A DNA stretch of 64,000 nucleotides from Mya arenaria (Eukaryota > Mollusca > Bivalvia > Myida > Myidae): contig NC_069124.1 of NCBI RefSeq assembly GCF_026914265.1, positions 12,541,723 to 12,605,722 on the forward strand, given 5' to 3'. The notes below the pieces were generated by a model. The model saw only the letters and a program-made list of their open reading frames with translations, did no database searches and was not told the DNA's origin. This document shows positions 14,035-24,600 of the stretch, piece after piece (positions within the stretch are counted from its first letter, which is position 1; every line of letters starts with the position of its first letter). The position numbers and the translations under genes are program-made.

Positions 14035-14255
14035 ATAACATTTCCCACATTCAGCGCACTGGTATGATATCTCGCCAGTATGGCCGTCCATATGAGCCTT
14101 CAGGTCTATTTCTCCTCCATTGAAATCCCACACAGGTCGCACGTATAACGTGTCGTGCCATCTTCTCCTCGCCAATGCCTGTTCAGGTACGTATGTGTGG
14201 TGACCTCCTGCATGCATTTCGGGCACAGAAACTGCTTATTGGAGCCATGTGTGGT
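14035..14255 (-). pseudogene. C2H2 zinc-finger fragment, frameshifted
   Basis: On the minus strand one frame gives FLCPKCMQEVTTHTYLNRH, then YTCDLCGISMEEK. After a frame change it continues DLKAHMDGHTGEISYQCAEC and GKCYRHRSRL. These are the C-x2-C...H-x3-H spacing and TGE-type linker of C2H2 fingers, with at least one frameshift and a stop upstream. About three fingers can be traced. It lies inside the long-TIR element, so it is either a captured host exon or the relic of an element-encoded DNA-binding protein. It is not functional as read. Confidence 0.6.
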
Positions 14256-14891
14256 TCACCTGAATAAATACATGTATGCCTTTAAAAGTATGCAATTAAA
14301 ATTCTTGTAATTGCAATATTTTGGTAACCTTTAATAAAAAGGCATGAGCTTGTGACTGGTAGATAATTGCTTAATTATAGAATAATATAAGCATTTTTTA
14401 ATACTAGAACACACATATGGCGCGCCAAGCTCTCCGTGGTGTATAACTGTTTCTAACAGCATGTAAATGTTTTAACACCGTCATGGCGGCGCTCATGCAA
14501 TTTCAGCCCCCATGTCGTTTTCAACGCATTCCCACAAACGTGGCAAACAAATGACATCACTGAAACAGACACAGTCATTCATTATTTAAGCGCCACTTGA
14601 TTTACTTCGCAAAAGATATTACATAAATTGTAGTTTGTTAAAAGAATATCATCTGTAAAAGCATTTTCATAAAAAATACGTCTCGTGCAAACAAACGCTT
14701 ATTAAAATCTTAAAAGATGGCTTATCTAGCTAAGTCAAACGACATAAATCGTTTCACTTTCCCTTATGCATATGACCGTACGTAAGCATTATGATCATAA
14801 TAATAATTAAATATAAATTCAAAAATCTTACAGCAATAGTTATGGATATCGAAAGAATAAAAAGTTTTAAAAGCTTTCGTCATATACGATA

Positions 14892-14894
<3 letters not shown>

Positions 14895-14954
<60 letters not shown>
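14895..14954 (+). repeat. (ATT)n microsatellite
   Basis: About 20 uninterrupted ATT units lie directly against the inner edge of the right terminal inverted repeat. Confidence 0.95.
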
Positions 14955-14957
<3 letters not shown>

Positions 14958-15438
14958 AGATGCCTACGTGCGTTTGTCATTTTAGGTAGACTACGTACGT
15001 TTGCCTTATGAAAATGCCAACGTGCGTTTGCCAAATTTAAATACTTCAGAAAATGCATTTGTTTGTACAAATTGCATCGCACAAAATATTCATTAAACAA
15101 ATAAAAGCCATTGTTGAACAACTGAAAGTCAAAACAATTGAAAAAATGTGGCAATTTATCTGAATATGTGACATTAAAACACTACCTACGTGCGTTTGCA
15201 TTTATGGACACAATTTGTATCGAAGTGTTCTCGGAAACTATGCAGACATGAATGATGACCAATACACCGATCGAAAGACAAAACAATGCATTCTTTTTTG
15301 CGCTATGTCATATGAACGAACTCTCGCGTATAATAAAAATATCGATAAGAAACTTACATTGATTGACGATCAATCGAGCCAAAATACTACTGGCGTTTGC
15401 ATTTGTGGTCACGTGACTTTTTTTGCTCATCCCCGGTG
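14953..15438 (-). repeat. Right terminal inverted repeat of the 3.8-kb element
   Basis: Reverse complement of 11650-12110 apart from point changes and one added repeat-motif unit near 15000-15030. Both arms contain a comparable short open frame (one copy starts at 15215, its mirror ends at 11872). This is explained by arm identity and is not evidence of a gene. Confidence 0.75.
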
Positions 15439-16452
15439 GTAAAGTAGTAATACATTCAGTAAATGTCTGTTTTGGAAATATCTATGTGAGCAAACTCATG
15501 TTTTGATGAGGTTGGCAATAAACACATGTGTAAATGTACATGAAATATGTCAACATTATCAACACTGAAAGAACATGTACAAATGTATGAACGAAACTTT
15601 GATGTGTTGTCAGTGTTTATGCACCATTTTCAATAAAAGTTTCAGTATAAAGCAACAACTGGTACAAAAAAAATGTGGACATTGCAGCATTGCTATATTA
15701 TGATAGATGGCACAGTGTAATTGCAAGCATGTTTAGTTGTGGAATACGAATGAGTAAGAGATGCTTATGAGTAAGACGGTTTGTCATTATTCAGTAAAAT
15801 TTACATCGAAATTGGCTAATGAAATAAACAGAGCATCTGAAAAGTTTATGGTCAGTTCGTGGTACATCTGATATCCAAAACAAGTGACAGTTTGTGTGCT
15901 CCTCCTCATAATGATTTCCATGGCAACAGGGCAATGGTCCATTTAGAACGTCTGAATGTTCTTCGGATAGTGGCTTGAAGGCATGTTACATCACAGCTGA
16001 GTAAATCAATACCATGGTGGCATTGACTTCCTGAAGGCTTCAGTTTTCTGAAAGTACATGTACCACATACATAGTCATTAATATTCATTGCATGATAGAG
16101 GGGGGAACAGACTTCAAAACTCATATAGTTCATCTGCAGGCTATATGCAACACATACTGAAAGTTTGGAAATGATATATTAAACAATAAATGATTGAGAC
16201 AAGTATTAGCACCTGTGGTATTTTCATAAAAAGGAGAAACAGCCATTTCCCTTAAATGGTAAGCTGCAAACCTTTGAAGAGCCATTATTTCCTTATGCAT
16301 TGGAATAATCTGACCAAGTAAAGTTTACCTTGTTGCTTTCAATGGTGTCTACAGAACAGCACCACAAAAATGACCTGCCTACTCTTTTTTCTTAGTTTTT
16401 TTGTAAGCAAAATAAGGTTTTCGCACTTCTTTTGCGCTTAGAGTTTTATATA

Positions 16453-17165
16453 AACAAGAGGCCCAAAAGGGCATATGCTCTACTGGTTGAGTCGATCTGG
16501 CTGGTTTTCAAAAGGAACCGAGCTCTTGTGGATATGTAAATACTGTACAAGTTTCATCGAGATACAATCAAAACTGAAAGCTGTATCATGTTAACGAACA
16601 ATTGTTAACTGACAAACTGATTTTTTTATACTATCAAGGCCCATAATCTAGGCATGCCTGAGCGGATCTGGCTGATTTTCGAAAGGAACCAAGCTCTTAT
16701 GGATATGTAGATACTGTACAAGTTTCATCGAGATACAATCAAAACTGAAGGCTGTATCATGTTAACGAACAATTGTTAACTGACAAACTGATTTTTTTAT
16801 ACTATCAAGGCCCATAATGTAGGCATGCCTGAGCGGATCTGGCTGATTTTCGAAAGGAACCAAGCTCTTATGGATATGTAGATACTGTACAAGTTTCATC
16901 GAGATACAATCAAAACTGAAGGCTGTATCGTGTTAATGAGCAATTGTTTACAGGATTTTTATACGATCAAGGCCCATATCTAATCAAACATGGTCGGATC
17001 TGGCTGGTTTTCAAAAGAAACCGAGCTCTAATGGATATGCAAATACTGTACAGGTTTCATCAAGATACCATCAAAACTGAAGGCTATATCGTGTAAACAT
17101 GAATTGTTTACAGACGCACATACTACGTACAAATTACCATCGCATAAGCTGTTCTGGCCTTTAAG
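16453..17165 (+). repeat. Interspersed element with ~171-bp tandem array
   Basis: The left edge AACAAGAGGCCCAAAAGGGC leads into four units marked by GATCTGGCTG at 16494, 16665, 16836 and 16997 (171, 171 and 161 bp). Each unit has AAGTTTCATCGAGATAC and GAAAGGAACC-type blocks. The right edge is ACCATCGCATAAGCTGTTCTGGCC. It is a different family from the 10.2-kb array but has the same architecture of unique edges around a tandem core. It would lie in an intron of the minus-strand candidate gene. Confidence 0.65.
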
Positions 17166-18500
17166 TATCTGTTTTGAAGGCTAGATTTGGCATTAAAATC
17201 ATAGTACATCACTTCACCAATGTCTATAAGTTGCTTATTTACACCTGACTTGCTTTAAATCTCACTCTTGTGATCATTTACACACAAACAAGTACTACAG
17301 AGTTGACTTACATATTCATTCTCCTGAAATATTGGATTCAGAGCTGCATCTCCTGGATTCAGATTGAAGGACAACCGGTGGGAGGAAAAAGGCACAGCTA
17401 ACTGGAGCTTATTGGCACATCATGATCTGCAAGCAAGACACAAAAGCAATGTTTTACACTTATAAAACTATCTGCCAATACTGTTAAAGCTTGAAAAAGG
17501 CATGTAAACACTCATTTGAGGCATACACAACCTTTTATGTGGTCATAAATGTGATAAATATGCAGAAAAGCTCATGGATAGAAAGATTTTCAGGACAAAT
17601 TTTATGAAATATATAGTCTTTTGGACAGTTTGCTATCAGATTTTAATAATTCAAAGGCTAATCTCATCTTATTGAGTACCCAGATGCATTTTGAAAGCAT
17701 TAAAACCAGACATGCTTAGAATTTCTTCTTACTCTGAAATCCTTGCTGAATGCCGGTATGGAAAACCACATGAGACCACATTTTTACCAGCACTGATAAT
17801 GTATTAAGGTTGATTTTTTAATGCATGAAGGGAAAAGGCTCTAATCTTTATGAAAGCGGTTCACTTTTCATTTCTTTTGCTTTAAGAAATGTCAAGTTTT
17901 TCAATGTATAAACTGCATAAATAAATGAATATATATGAATGATTGATGAAATTAATTAATGAATTAATGAAAGGTGGCATTATTTCTTTAAAATAGGGAT
18001 CTCATTGTGTTGCTGTGATTGTTGAAGTAGATGTTTTCTTGTCCATAAGCTCAAAATCATATGCACACTAAATAAAACATCATTCTGCATCAAATGTGCA
18101 GTAAGTTTTGTTTATTTGCTTATAGAATTTTAAATTAATGTAATGTTTGCTTAAAAGAGCAAACAAAATGTGCGAATAGATGCACAATACAGACCAAAGT
18201 CTTATACGAGTCAGCAGTGTCATTAGAAAATAATATTATTATCAAAGCCGCACCAGAGATGATCGAGAAACAACATGAAAGGAATTCATTTAGGAATGGA
18301 ACAAACAGTATCAATGGGCTTATATGACCCAAACTTACTCAAATTATACTTCAGTTTGGATACAATTTTCCATTATATGATCTTGAAGTACTAACAAATT
18401 ACAGCATGTCGGCATGTTGGCATACACAAAGTACAGCTCGGCCTGGTGGGCAGCTCGGCGTGCGGGCTGTCTGGCTGGTTCTTTACAGTACCTCCCGGGT

Positions 18501-20079
18501 CTGTTTAAAATAATAAGAAAGGAAAATAGATAAATCAACAACACCCAAACATACAATCATTGACGCCCTTATAGCCTACACAACATACTCAATTAACACA
18601 TCCCTGGCATACCAGTTTAAATTGATGGGTTAAACTTTTAAGTGATCCACCACGATCAAAAGCTGCTCATGACAGGTGCGATGAAGCCAACACTTGAAGA
18701 TGAACCCCATATCACATTTCAGTTAGAAAACTAATGATGTAACCTAAATCTGGAATTTTTCTCGGGCTTTATTTTATATAAACACGTCTTTATTACATAC
18801 TGTAAACATATTTGTGAACGAAACGGTATGAAACTGGGGACGAACACAAACTTTTAAAATATTTAAAGAACAGACATAAAATGTATTCATTCTTAATGTT
18901 TACACCTATTTACACAAGGTGTACTTGCATTTTGAAGCTGTCAGCAACTGCTTCATGCATTAATCATCAAACATCTGACTAAGTGAAAACTGTACCAGGT
19001 AGTTTCATTTCGCGGCAGCCATTTTGGATTTTTGTTTACATTTTGGCGAAGTCTATAAATGGTCTAAGAACGTTCAAAGTCCAGTTGTTTTCGTATCAAA
19101 AGTGATAAAAACTATGAGAGACCCCTCCCATACTTAAATACAAACCAAATAATCCTTTGTACTTGCCTTAAAACATGAAAAAAAAAACGTTTAATCAAAT
19201 TTTCACTTTCGTTTTCAGTGAACTCTGACTGGATCCCAGAATATTTCATCATCTAATTCTATAAATAGCCACATGGTTCTCCGCAAATGTTGATATACGT
19301 CTTTTAAAGGGTGTATAAAACCGGTACCAGCATTGAGTCGCCTTCCGTGAGAAATTTATATTCATGAGATTCATAAGGGGAGATAACTACAATCGACTTG
19401 GCATCGCTACTGAGTACATTCATGGTATGTAACTACGTAGTAGGTCACCTAAGGTCACGAAGCTGTGTAAGTCACGAACGGCACGAATGCATAAATTAAC
19501 GAAAAGCATAATATACGTCATCAAAATAAGCTAGATGAACTACACATATTCACATCGTTATCTAAACAAATTAAATAATAGAATAAACACGCAGGTTCAT
19601 GATTTAGGCCTCTCAATTAATGTAGGTCACGCACATAAACAACGCAGGTAAAACACAGATATTTGCACAAAGAACAAAATGTATACAGGGCAAATAATGA
19701 AGCAATTTCAATAACTGTCATGCCACGCACACGTAGAGCCGTTCATGTGTAACAATCTGATTATAAAATACTTACAATGCACATTTAATCCAGCTGAAGT
19801 CCATGACACACTCTTAGGCAGGGCGCTTACAAAATGGCGACTATCGAAAAGTGAAATGATCATGCTAAATAGAGGCGGCGTAATCTGTATAATATACCTT
19901 AACGGTATACGGTTTCCAAAAAGCATTCACTTCGTTTGTTTGTTTATTGATCAGTGAAATAGTGTTTACATATCATTTCATTTTTAAGGAAATTTTTGAA
20001 TTGTTTGGAATCGATTAATCAATTATGGTAACTACTTCTTATAACCGAATCACACCTGTAACAATACACATAGTTTTTT
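18501..20079. other. Stretch without recognised exon
   Basis: No recognisable coding sequence or repeat was seen. If the minus-strand candidate gene is real, this is intron. Confidence 0.35.
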
Positions 20080-20586
20080 CGCCGTTTTCGAGCGGTTGCG
20101 TATAAATATGTTGTCTTCATTTTGTGATTTTTTTCAGCTGCATTTTCAGGGATATGCAAAATGTACGAGTTTAAGTGTACATTACTATACATCAATTCAG
20201 TTTTGTTGAAGTTTAAAGATGTCATGTGTATTCAAGCATTCAATGAGCGCATTATTTCGACCGAATCACCGTGTAATCATTTGTAGTAACGATCTGATGT
20301 GCCTTCTATGAACTTGGCCCTGAAGGGCCCCCTCGCCGTTTTCGAGCGGTTGCGTATAAATATGTTGTCTTCATTTTGTGATTTTTTTCAGCTGCATTTT
20401 CAGGGATATGCAAAATGTACGAGTTCAAGTGTACATTACTATACATCAAATCAGTTTTGTTGAAGTTTAAAGATGTCATGTGTATTCAAGTATTCAATGA
20501 GCGCATTATTTCGACCGAATCACCGTGTAATCATTTGTAGTAACGATTTGATGTGCCTACTATGAACGTGGCCCTGAAGGGCCCCC
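20080..20586 (+). repeat. 254-bp direct tandem duplication
   Basis: CGCCGTTTTCGAGCGGTTGC begins at 20080 and again at 20334. The two copies differ by only a few substitutions and end in TGGCCCTGAAGGGCCCC, a short palindrome. The second copy abuts the channel-exon fragment at 20593. Confidence 0.85.
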
Positions 20587-20592
20587 GTTCAA

Positions 20593-20736
20593 AAAGTGGG
20601 CTATTATATCGTTCAGGTGTGTGTGCCGTCCATCCTGATTATGGTGCTCTCCTATGTCTCTTTCTGGGTGGACCACGACGCCGCCCCCGCCCGAAACTCT
20701 CTCGGTGTCCTCACTGTCCTCAGCATGACGTGAGGC
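20593..20736 (+). pseudogene. Glycine-receptor-like TM1-TM2 exon fragment
   Basis: The plus strand reads GYYIVQVCVPSILIMVLSYV, SFWVDHDAAPARNSLGVLTV and LSMT, then stop. This is the TM1, TM1-2 loop and start of TM2 of the channel gene at 34-45 kb (exon 35887-35658). The 5' part of the exon and the TM2-TM3 part are missing. The match stops at the ACG of ATGACG, where the sequence passes into DNA resembling 41.56 kb. The orientation agrees with the plus-strand exons at 0-1.5 kb and is opposite to the exon at 22.1 kb. It is a broken copy, though GTGAGG at its end could act as a donor. Confidence 0.8.
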
Positions 20737-21340
20737 GTACACTGATAATGACGATGGACAGAATAAAAATGGTTAGAATGATGAACAGAAAGAAAGAAAA
20801 AAAGAAAAAATATAACAATACCAAGAGGAGGCCAACTTGCCAAACTAGGCGAATGAGGTTAGATATGACGATGGAATATTTGTACAATGCCTGAATGGAG
20901 AGATGGATTATGCGACAAAACCGGTAAGAATGATTAGAAGGAGTCAGTAGGATTCATTGGTGTGGAAATTGGCTGTTAACTGCATCATGTATGGACCGTA
21001 TAAATTGCATGGTTACACTTCAAAATACTGTAATTAATTGATATCAAATGTAAATCACGGACAAAAAAGAAAGAAAAAAAAGTCAGATGTTCATGAAAGT
21101 GTCTCTGTGAGCTTTTGCTATCAAGCGTTATTAATCCCCTCTGGACGTGTGTTTGCATAACAATTCATGAGTACTGACATACAAGTAAATGACATGGAGG
21201 CCATTGAAATAAAAGAGTGTACAGTGCTTTAATCAGCACCAACATCCGCATTTTCTTAAATGATGTTAAACGTTTGCCTAATTATCCCTTTATTTTTGTT
21301 TGTGTCCATCTGCTTGAAACCTTAATGTTATTGACAATTC

Positions 21341-21605
21341 TGACAAGAGCGCCGCATCGTGATTGCCAACTTTAGTCTGATCAGTCGCAAAAAGGGCATA
21401 TCTCAACAATGATTAAGAATGAAATAAGTGGGCTTGCTGTTCATATGTGTATTGTCGATATATGCATCAAGGATCATTTGAATATCTTCAGCGGGTTAGG
21501 AACAGAATTATGGCCATAGTTATAATGCTTTACTACTAAGATGAAGACGAAGACACCGATGCCATAGACTATCATTATACCTCTTAGAAAAGCAGACGAG
21601 CTTAA
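21341..21605 (+). mobile_element. Short interspersed element with ACAAGAGC...GAGCTTAAAA edges
   Basis: Starts TGACAAGAGCGCCGCATCGT and ends CAGACGAGCTTAAAA, the same kind of edges as the 10.2-kb element but without a tandem core. It is inserted in the segmental duplicate. It is non-coding and the family is unnamed here. Confidence 0.45.
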
Positions 21606-22110
21606 AAGGAAAAATCAAACACCATTAATGTTGTCAGATGTTGGTGAATGTTAGTTTTGTCGCCGGAAGCTTTTTGCAATAAATTGTAATTAATTCCCAC
21701 TAGACAGTTCATTGCATTAACTAACAATCAACAAAATAAGACTTCCACAGTAGGCAAAGCAGGACTTGCGGCTTAAGTGTAAGTTTTTAAACGACGACGA
21801 TGCCGACATCGACACAAGGGTTGCCATAATACTTCAACTGTTTTGTTTTGTTTTTGAAACCATACAAGCTAACCCAAGAACACACACGTGATAATGCATA
21901 TACGGTTCAACTCAATTACTCAACCACTCTAATCAAAGTCAATAAGGACCCAGAACATTGGCAAGCGTTTATTTGATTGAGACTTAATCAAACGTGCCTT
22001 GGTTTGTGTACGCCGATGTGATAACTTGATAAGTACGTAGTGAACATTTCAAAAGCACTTGTCAAGAATTTATTTATAAATGATGTATTCAAACAATGTG
22101 TACGTCACAC

Positions 22111-22178
22111 AATGGAAGTCATGGAGACGGGGTAAATGTTCTGTATCAGGATTCGGACATACACTTCAGTAGGCACGT
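22111..22178 (-). pseudogene. Glycine-receptor-like extracellular exon, decayed
   Basis: The minus strand reads VPTEVYVRILIQNIYPVSMT after a CTTCCAG acceptor. It is the relative of exon 45401-45334 (VPTKVYVRILIQTIYSVTET). The donor has changed from GTAAGA to GTGTGA and the next exon is deleted, so the copy cannot make the channel. Confidence 0.8.
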
Positions 22179-22423
22179 CTGGAAGAAGAAAAACTGTGTG
22201 AAAGCCTAGACATGAAATCTTACTTAGAAAAGTTAGGATTTTAGTATATATAATGTCATATCATGCATTGTGTTGCTTTTGATTATATACTTGTGAAGCA
22301 AAGCTCATGTCTTATTTTGACAAACTTATTCTCATGAATTAATGAATTGGGTCATAAAAATCGCACTAAAAATCTTTGTTCATTACTTGACAAACGCATT
22401 ACATTTCATTCATATTAATATGT

Positions 22424-22685
22424 ATGCAAAAAGCTACAGAAACAAGCTCTGAGTAGCAAAAAGTTTAAACAGAAACCCAGTTTAGTGGCACTGGGCAAAC
22501 GCCAAAGACATAGAACACAAAATCACAGACAAGAAACATAGAAGAACATCACAAAACTCCAATAACAGCACAGTGCATACATACTATATATACATGTATA
22601 TATATATAAAAAATAGGTATGTTTATCAAAAATTGTTAGGTACCGCCATGGAAAGGTCAGTAAAATGTAAATTTACTGGGGGTTT
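22424..22685 (+). repeat. Interspersed repeat, second copy inverted at 44.3 kb
   Basis: Reads GCAAAAAGCTACAGAAACAA at the left and GGTACCGCCATGGAAAGGTC near the right. The reverse complement occurs at about 44254-44484. It is non-coding and the family was not recognised. Confidence 0.7.
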
Positions 22686-24074
22686 TTAACCAGTTTATGT
22701 GCACAAACCTCACTCTTATCCCAACAATCCTTAATAAAGATAAAACGCAAAAGGTAAATCTTATCAAAGTATGCATTAACTTGAGGAAACTTATCAATAA
22801 AACAAATAATAATAAACGTAAAGGTAAACCCCAAGTACTTCTATGATTAGAGATCCCAACTCTATCTGCAGACGGAGGGAAACAATTCAGAGCACCTAAT
22901 GCAAAAACATTTCAAAGGTACGATGCAGTCCTTGTCAGAAACTATAAATATCCCACACAGTCTGCCTTATAAAATAAAAGGTTTAAAACTGTATGATCAT
23001 AGAGTTTCATAATAAAAAGCATCATTGTACTAAAACTGGGAACAAATAAAGAAAACATTATTAAAAATAAAAGCGACATGTATTCGCTAATCTATCCATC
23101 CAAATGATTTGAAATGTAAAATATTTGAAGAAAATGAAGTCACAACCCAAACCACACCGAGTCAGCCAATCAAAGCGCTGAAAGCGCTGCAAGACTGTCG
23201 GTTATGTAACTAAAGCAAGCAAACACTACTGCAAAGTTTTTTTCAAATGAAACGTGATCAAATGATTTCATGCAAATGACGAACACTCTTTAAGGTAGAT
23301 GAAGAAAGATAAATGTGATTATAATAAGCACAAATATATTGGCCCTACTTAATCATGTATCCAATGGCCTACAAGATTCTTAATTCAAGTTTCCTAAGTT
23401 TGAACTGCTTTAAATTAGTTAAATGCATATTCATTATGTTAAAATTGCTTCAATTTATGACGTCACTTATAACAGTTTCAGCAAGCAATTACATTCCTTC
23501 ATTCCATTAGGGTCCGTTGAAGCCAATTTCTTTAAAATGCAAATACAATACAACTATACCCAAGATTCAAGGGACATACTAAAATATAAATTTAAATGAT
23601 GCTCTTTCAAGTCTAAAAATGCCTCCCAGAACTTCTATCAACAGAGTCCACATATCTACAAAATTTGTATGCGAGTTACTTTCTTTGATATAAAAGTGAA
23701 AACAAATCTGCATGGTGCTGTGGCATCATACCATGAAAAAAACCAATATCTTTAAAATTTGTTTTCTAGTGTGTTTTTATTATAAAAGTGTTAATAATCT
23801 GCATGGTGCTGAAGAAAAAAAATATTCTTAAATTTCAAACCTGCAGCATTAATTAGCACCATGTTGTCAAGAATATCTGGACAATTGAATGAAATATGCA
23901 TTGACCGAAATGACAGCTGGTTTTTCATTGACAAAAGATGCCTTTGAGGCAGTTTTAAGATTATGCTATTTAAAGTATGAGGGTAGTTGATACAGTTTTC
24001 AATCATATTCAGATGATGGCTGATATTTGCTGATAAACATGTATCCTCTTAGCAGCAGGGAATAAGTAAATGAC
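22686..24074. other. Stretch without recognised gene
   Basis: AT-rich DNA with no supported exon. It would be intron if the minus-strand candidate gene spans it. Confidence 0.35.
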
Positions 24075-24079
24075 ATAGT

Positions 24080-24600
24080 TTTAATGACCATTACTGGAGT
24101 TGTGACCTTGACCTCCAAATCCAAAGGGGTTATCTGCTGGTCACCCCAAACCTAAATTTCAAGTTTGAAGGCCATGGGTGCAGACTTTGTAGAGTTGTCA
24201 CACAGGCAATCTTTTTGCGTTCAAGAGCTGTGACAAATCAATAGGGCTTACCTACTGGTCAGGCCCAACCCCAAAGTCAAGTTGTTGAAGGACCATGGAT
24301 GCAGGCTTTGTCCAGTCATTATTAGTACAACCTTAAAGCAATCAGGGTCACTGTGACCTTGACTTTTGACCCAATACACCTTCCTGTTCAAGGTCGCTGT
24401 TACCTTTGACCATATTACTCATAAAATCAAAAGGGGTCATCTACTGGTTAAACCAAACTTGCATGTCAAGTTTGACAATAGGTCTAGGAATTGTAGAGTT
24501 ATCACCCGGAAAAGCTTTGGTATACTGTCAGACAGACGGACGTAGCGGCCAACATGTGCAAAGCAATATACTCTTCTTCTTTGAAGGGGGCATAAAAAAT
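24080..24600 (+). repeat. Interspersed repeat of GACCTTGACC...ACTGGT units
   Basis: Three diverged subunits carry a GGGGTTATCTGCTGGTCACC-type block (near 24126, 24241 and 24433), each followed by a CAAGTTTGA block and a TGTAGAGTT(A/G)TCAC-type block. It ends GCAATATACTCTTCTTCTTT then GAAGGGGGCATAAAAAA. It is a non-coding mobile repeat; its class cannot be settled by eye. Confidence 0.55.

Larger units (their letters stand above)
11650..15438. mobile_element. 3.8-kb element with ~470-bp terminal inverted repeats
   Basis: The left arm (11650-12110) and right arm (14953-15438) are near-identical reverse complements, both beginning CACCGGGGATGAGCAAAAAA. The outer flanks share GTAAA (11645-11649 and 15439-15443), a candidate 5-bp target duplication. 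Each arm holds several copies of a (G)CAAACGYACGTAGG motif. The right arm has one more copy than the left, which explains its extra ~25 bp. The interior has no intact transposase I can recognise, but it contains a broken C2H2 zinc-finger stretch near 14035-14250 and an ATT microsatellite at 14895-14954 abutting the right arm. It is probably a non-autonomous or decayed DNA transposon; the superfamily is not assigned. Confidence 0.7.
20738..22330. repeat. Segmental duplicate of 41.56-45.55 kb channel-gene region
   Basis: Non-coding blocks here line up in order with the channel-gene locus: 20740-20920 with 41560-41900, 20957-21017 (ACCGT...AATTGCATGGTT) with 42676-42735, 21030-21270 with 43880-44110, and 22000-22330 with 45190-45550. 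The copy lacks the exon found at 42206-42090. It retains a relative of exon 45401-45334. Shared intron sequence shows a DNA-level duplication rather than retroposition. Confidence 0.65.

Noticed and set aside
11627-15442. Matching ~80-codon open frames at 11.7 kb (minus) and 15.3 kb (plus)
   Set aside because: They are the two arms of the terminal inverted repeat read outwards. The similarity is DNA-level arm identity, and neither resembles a known protein.
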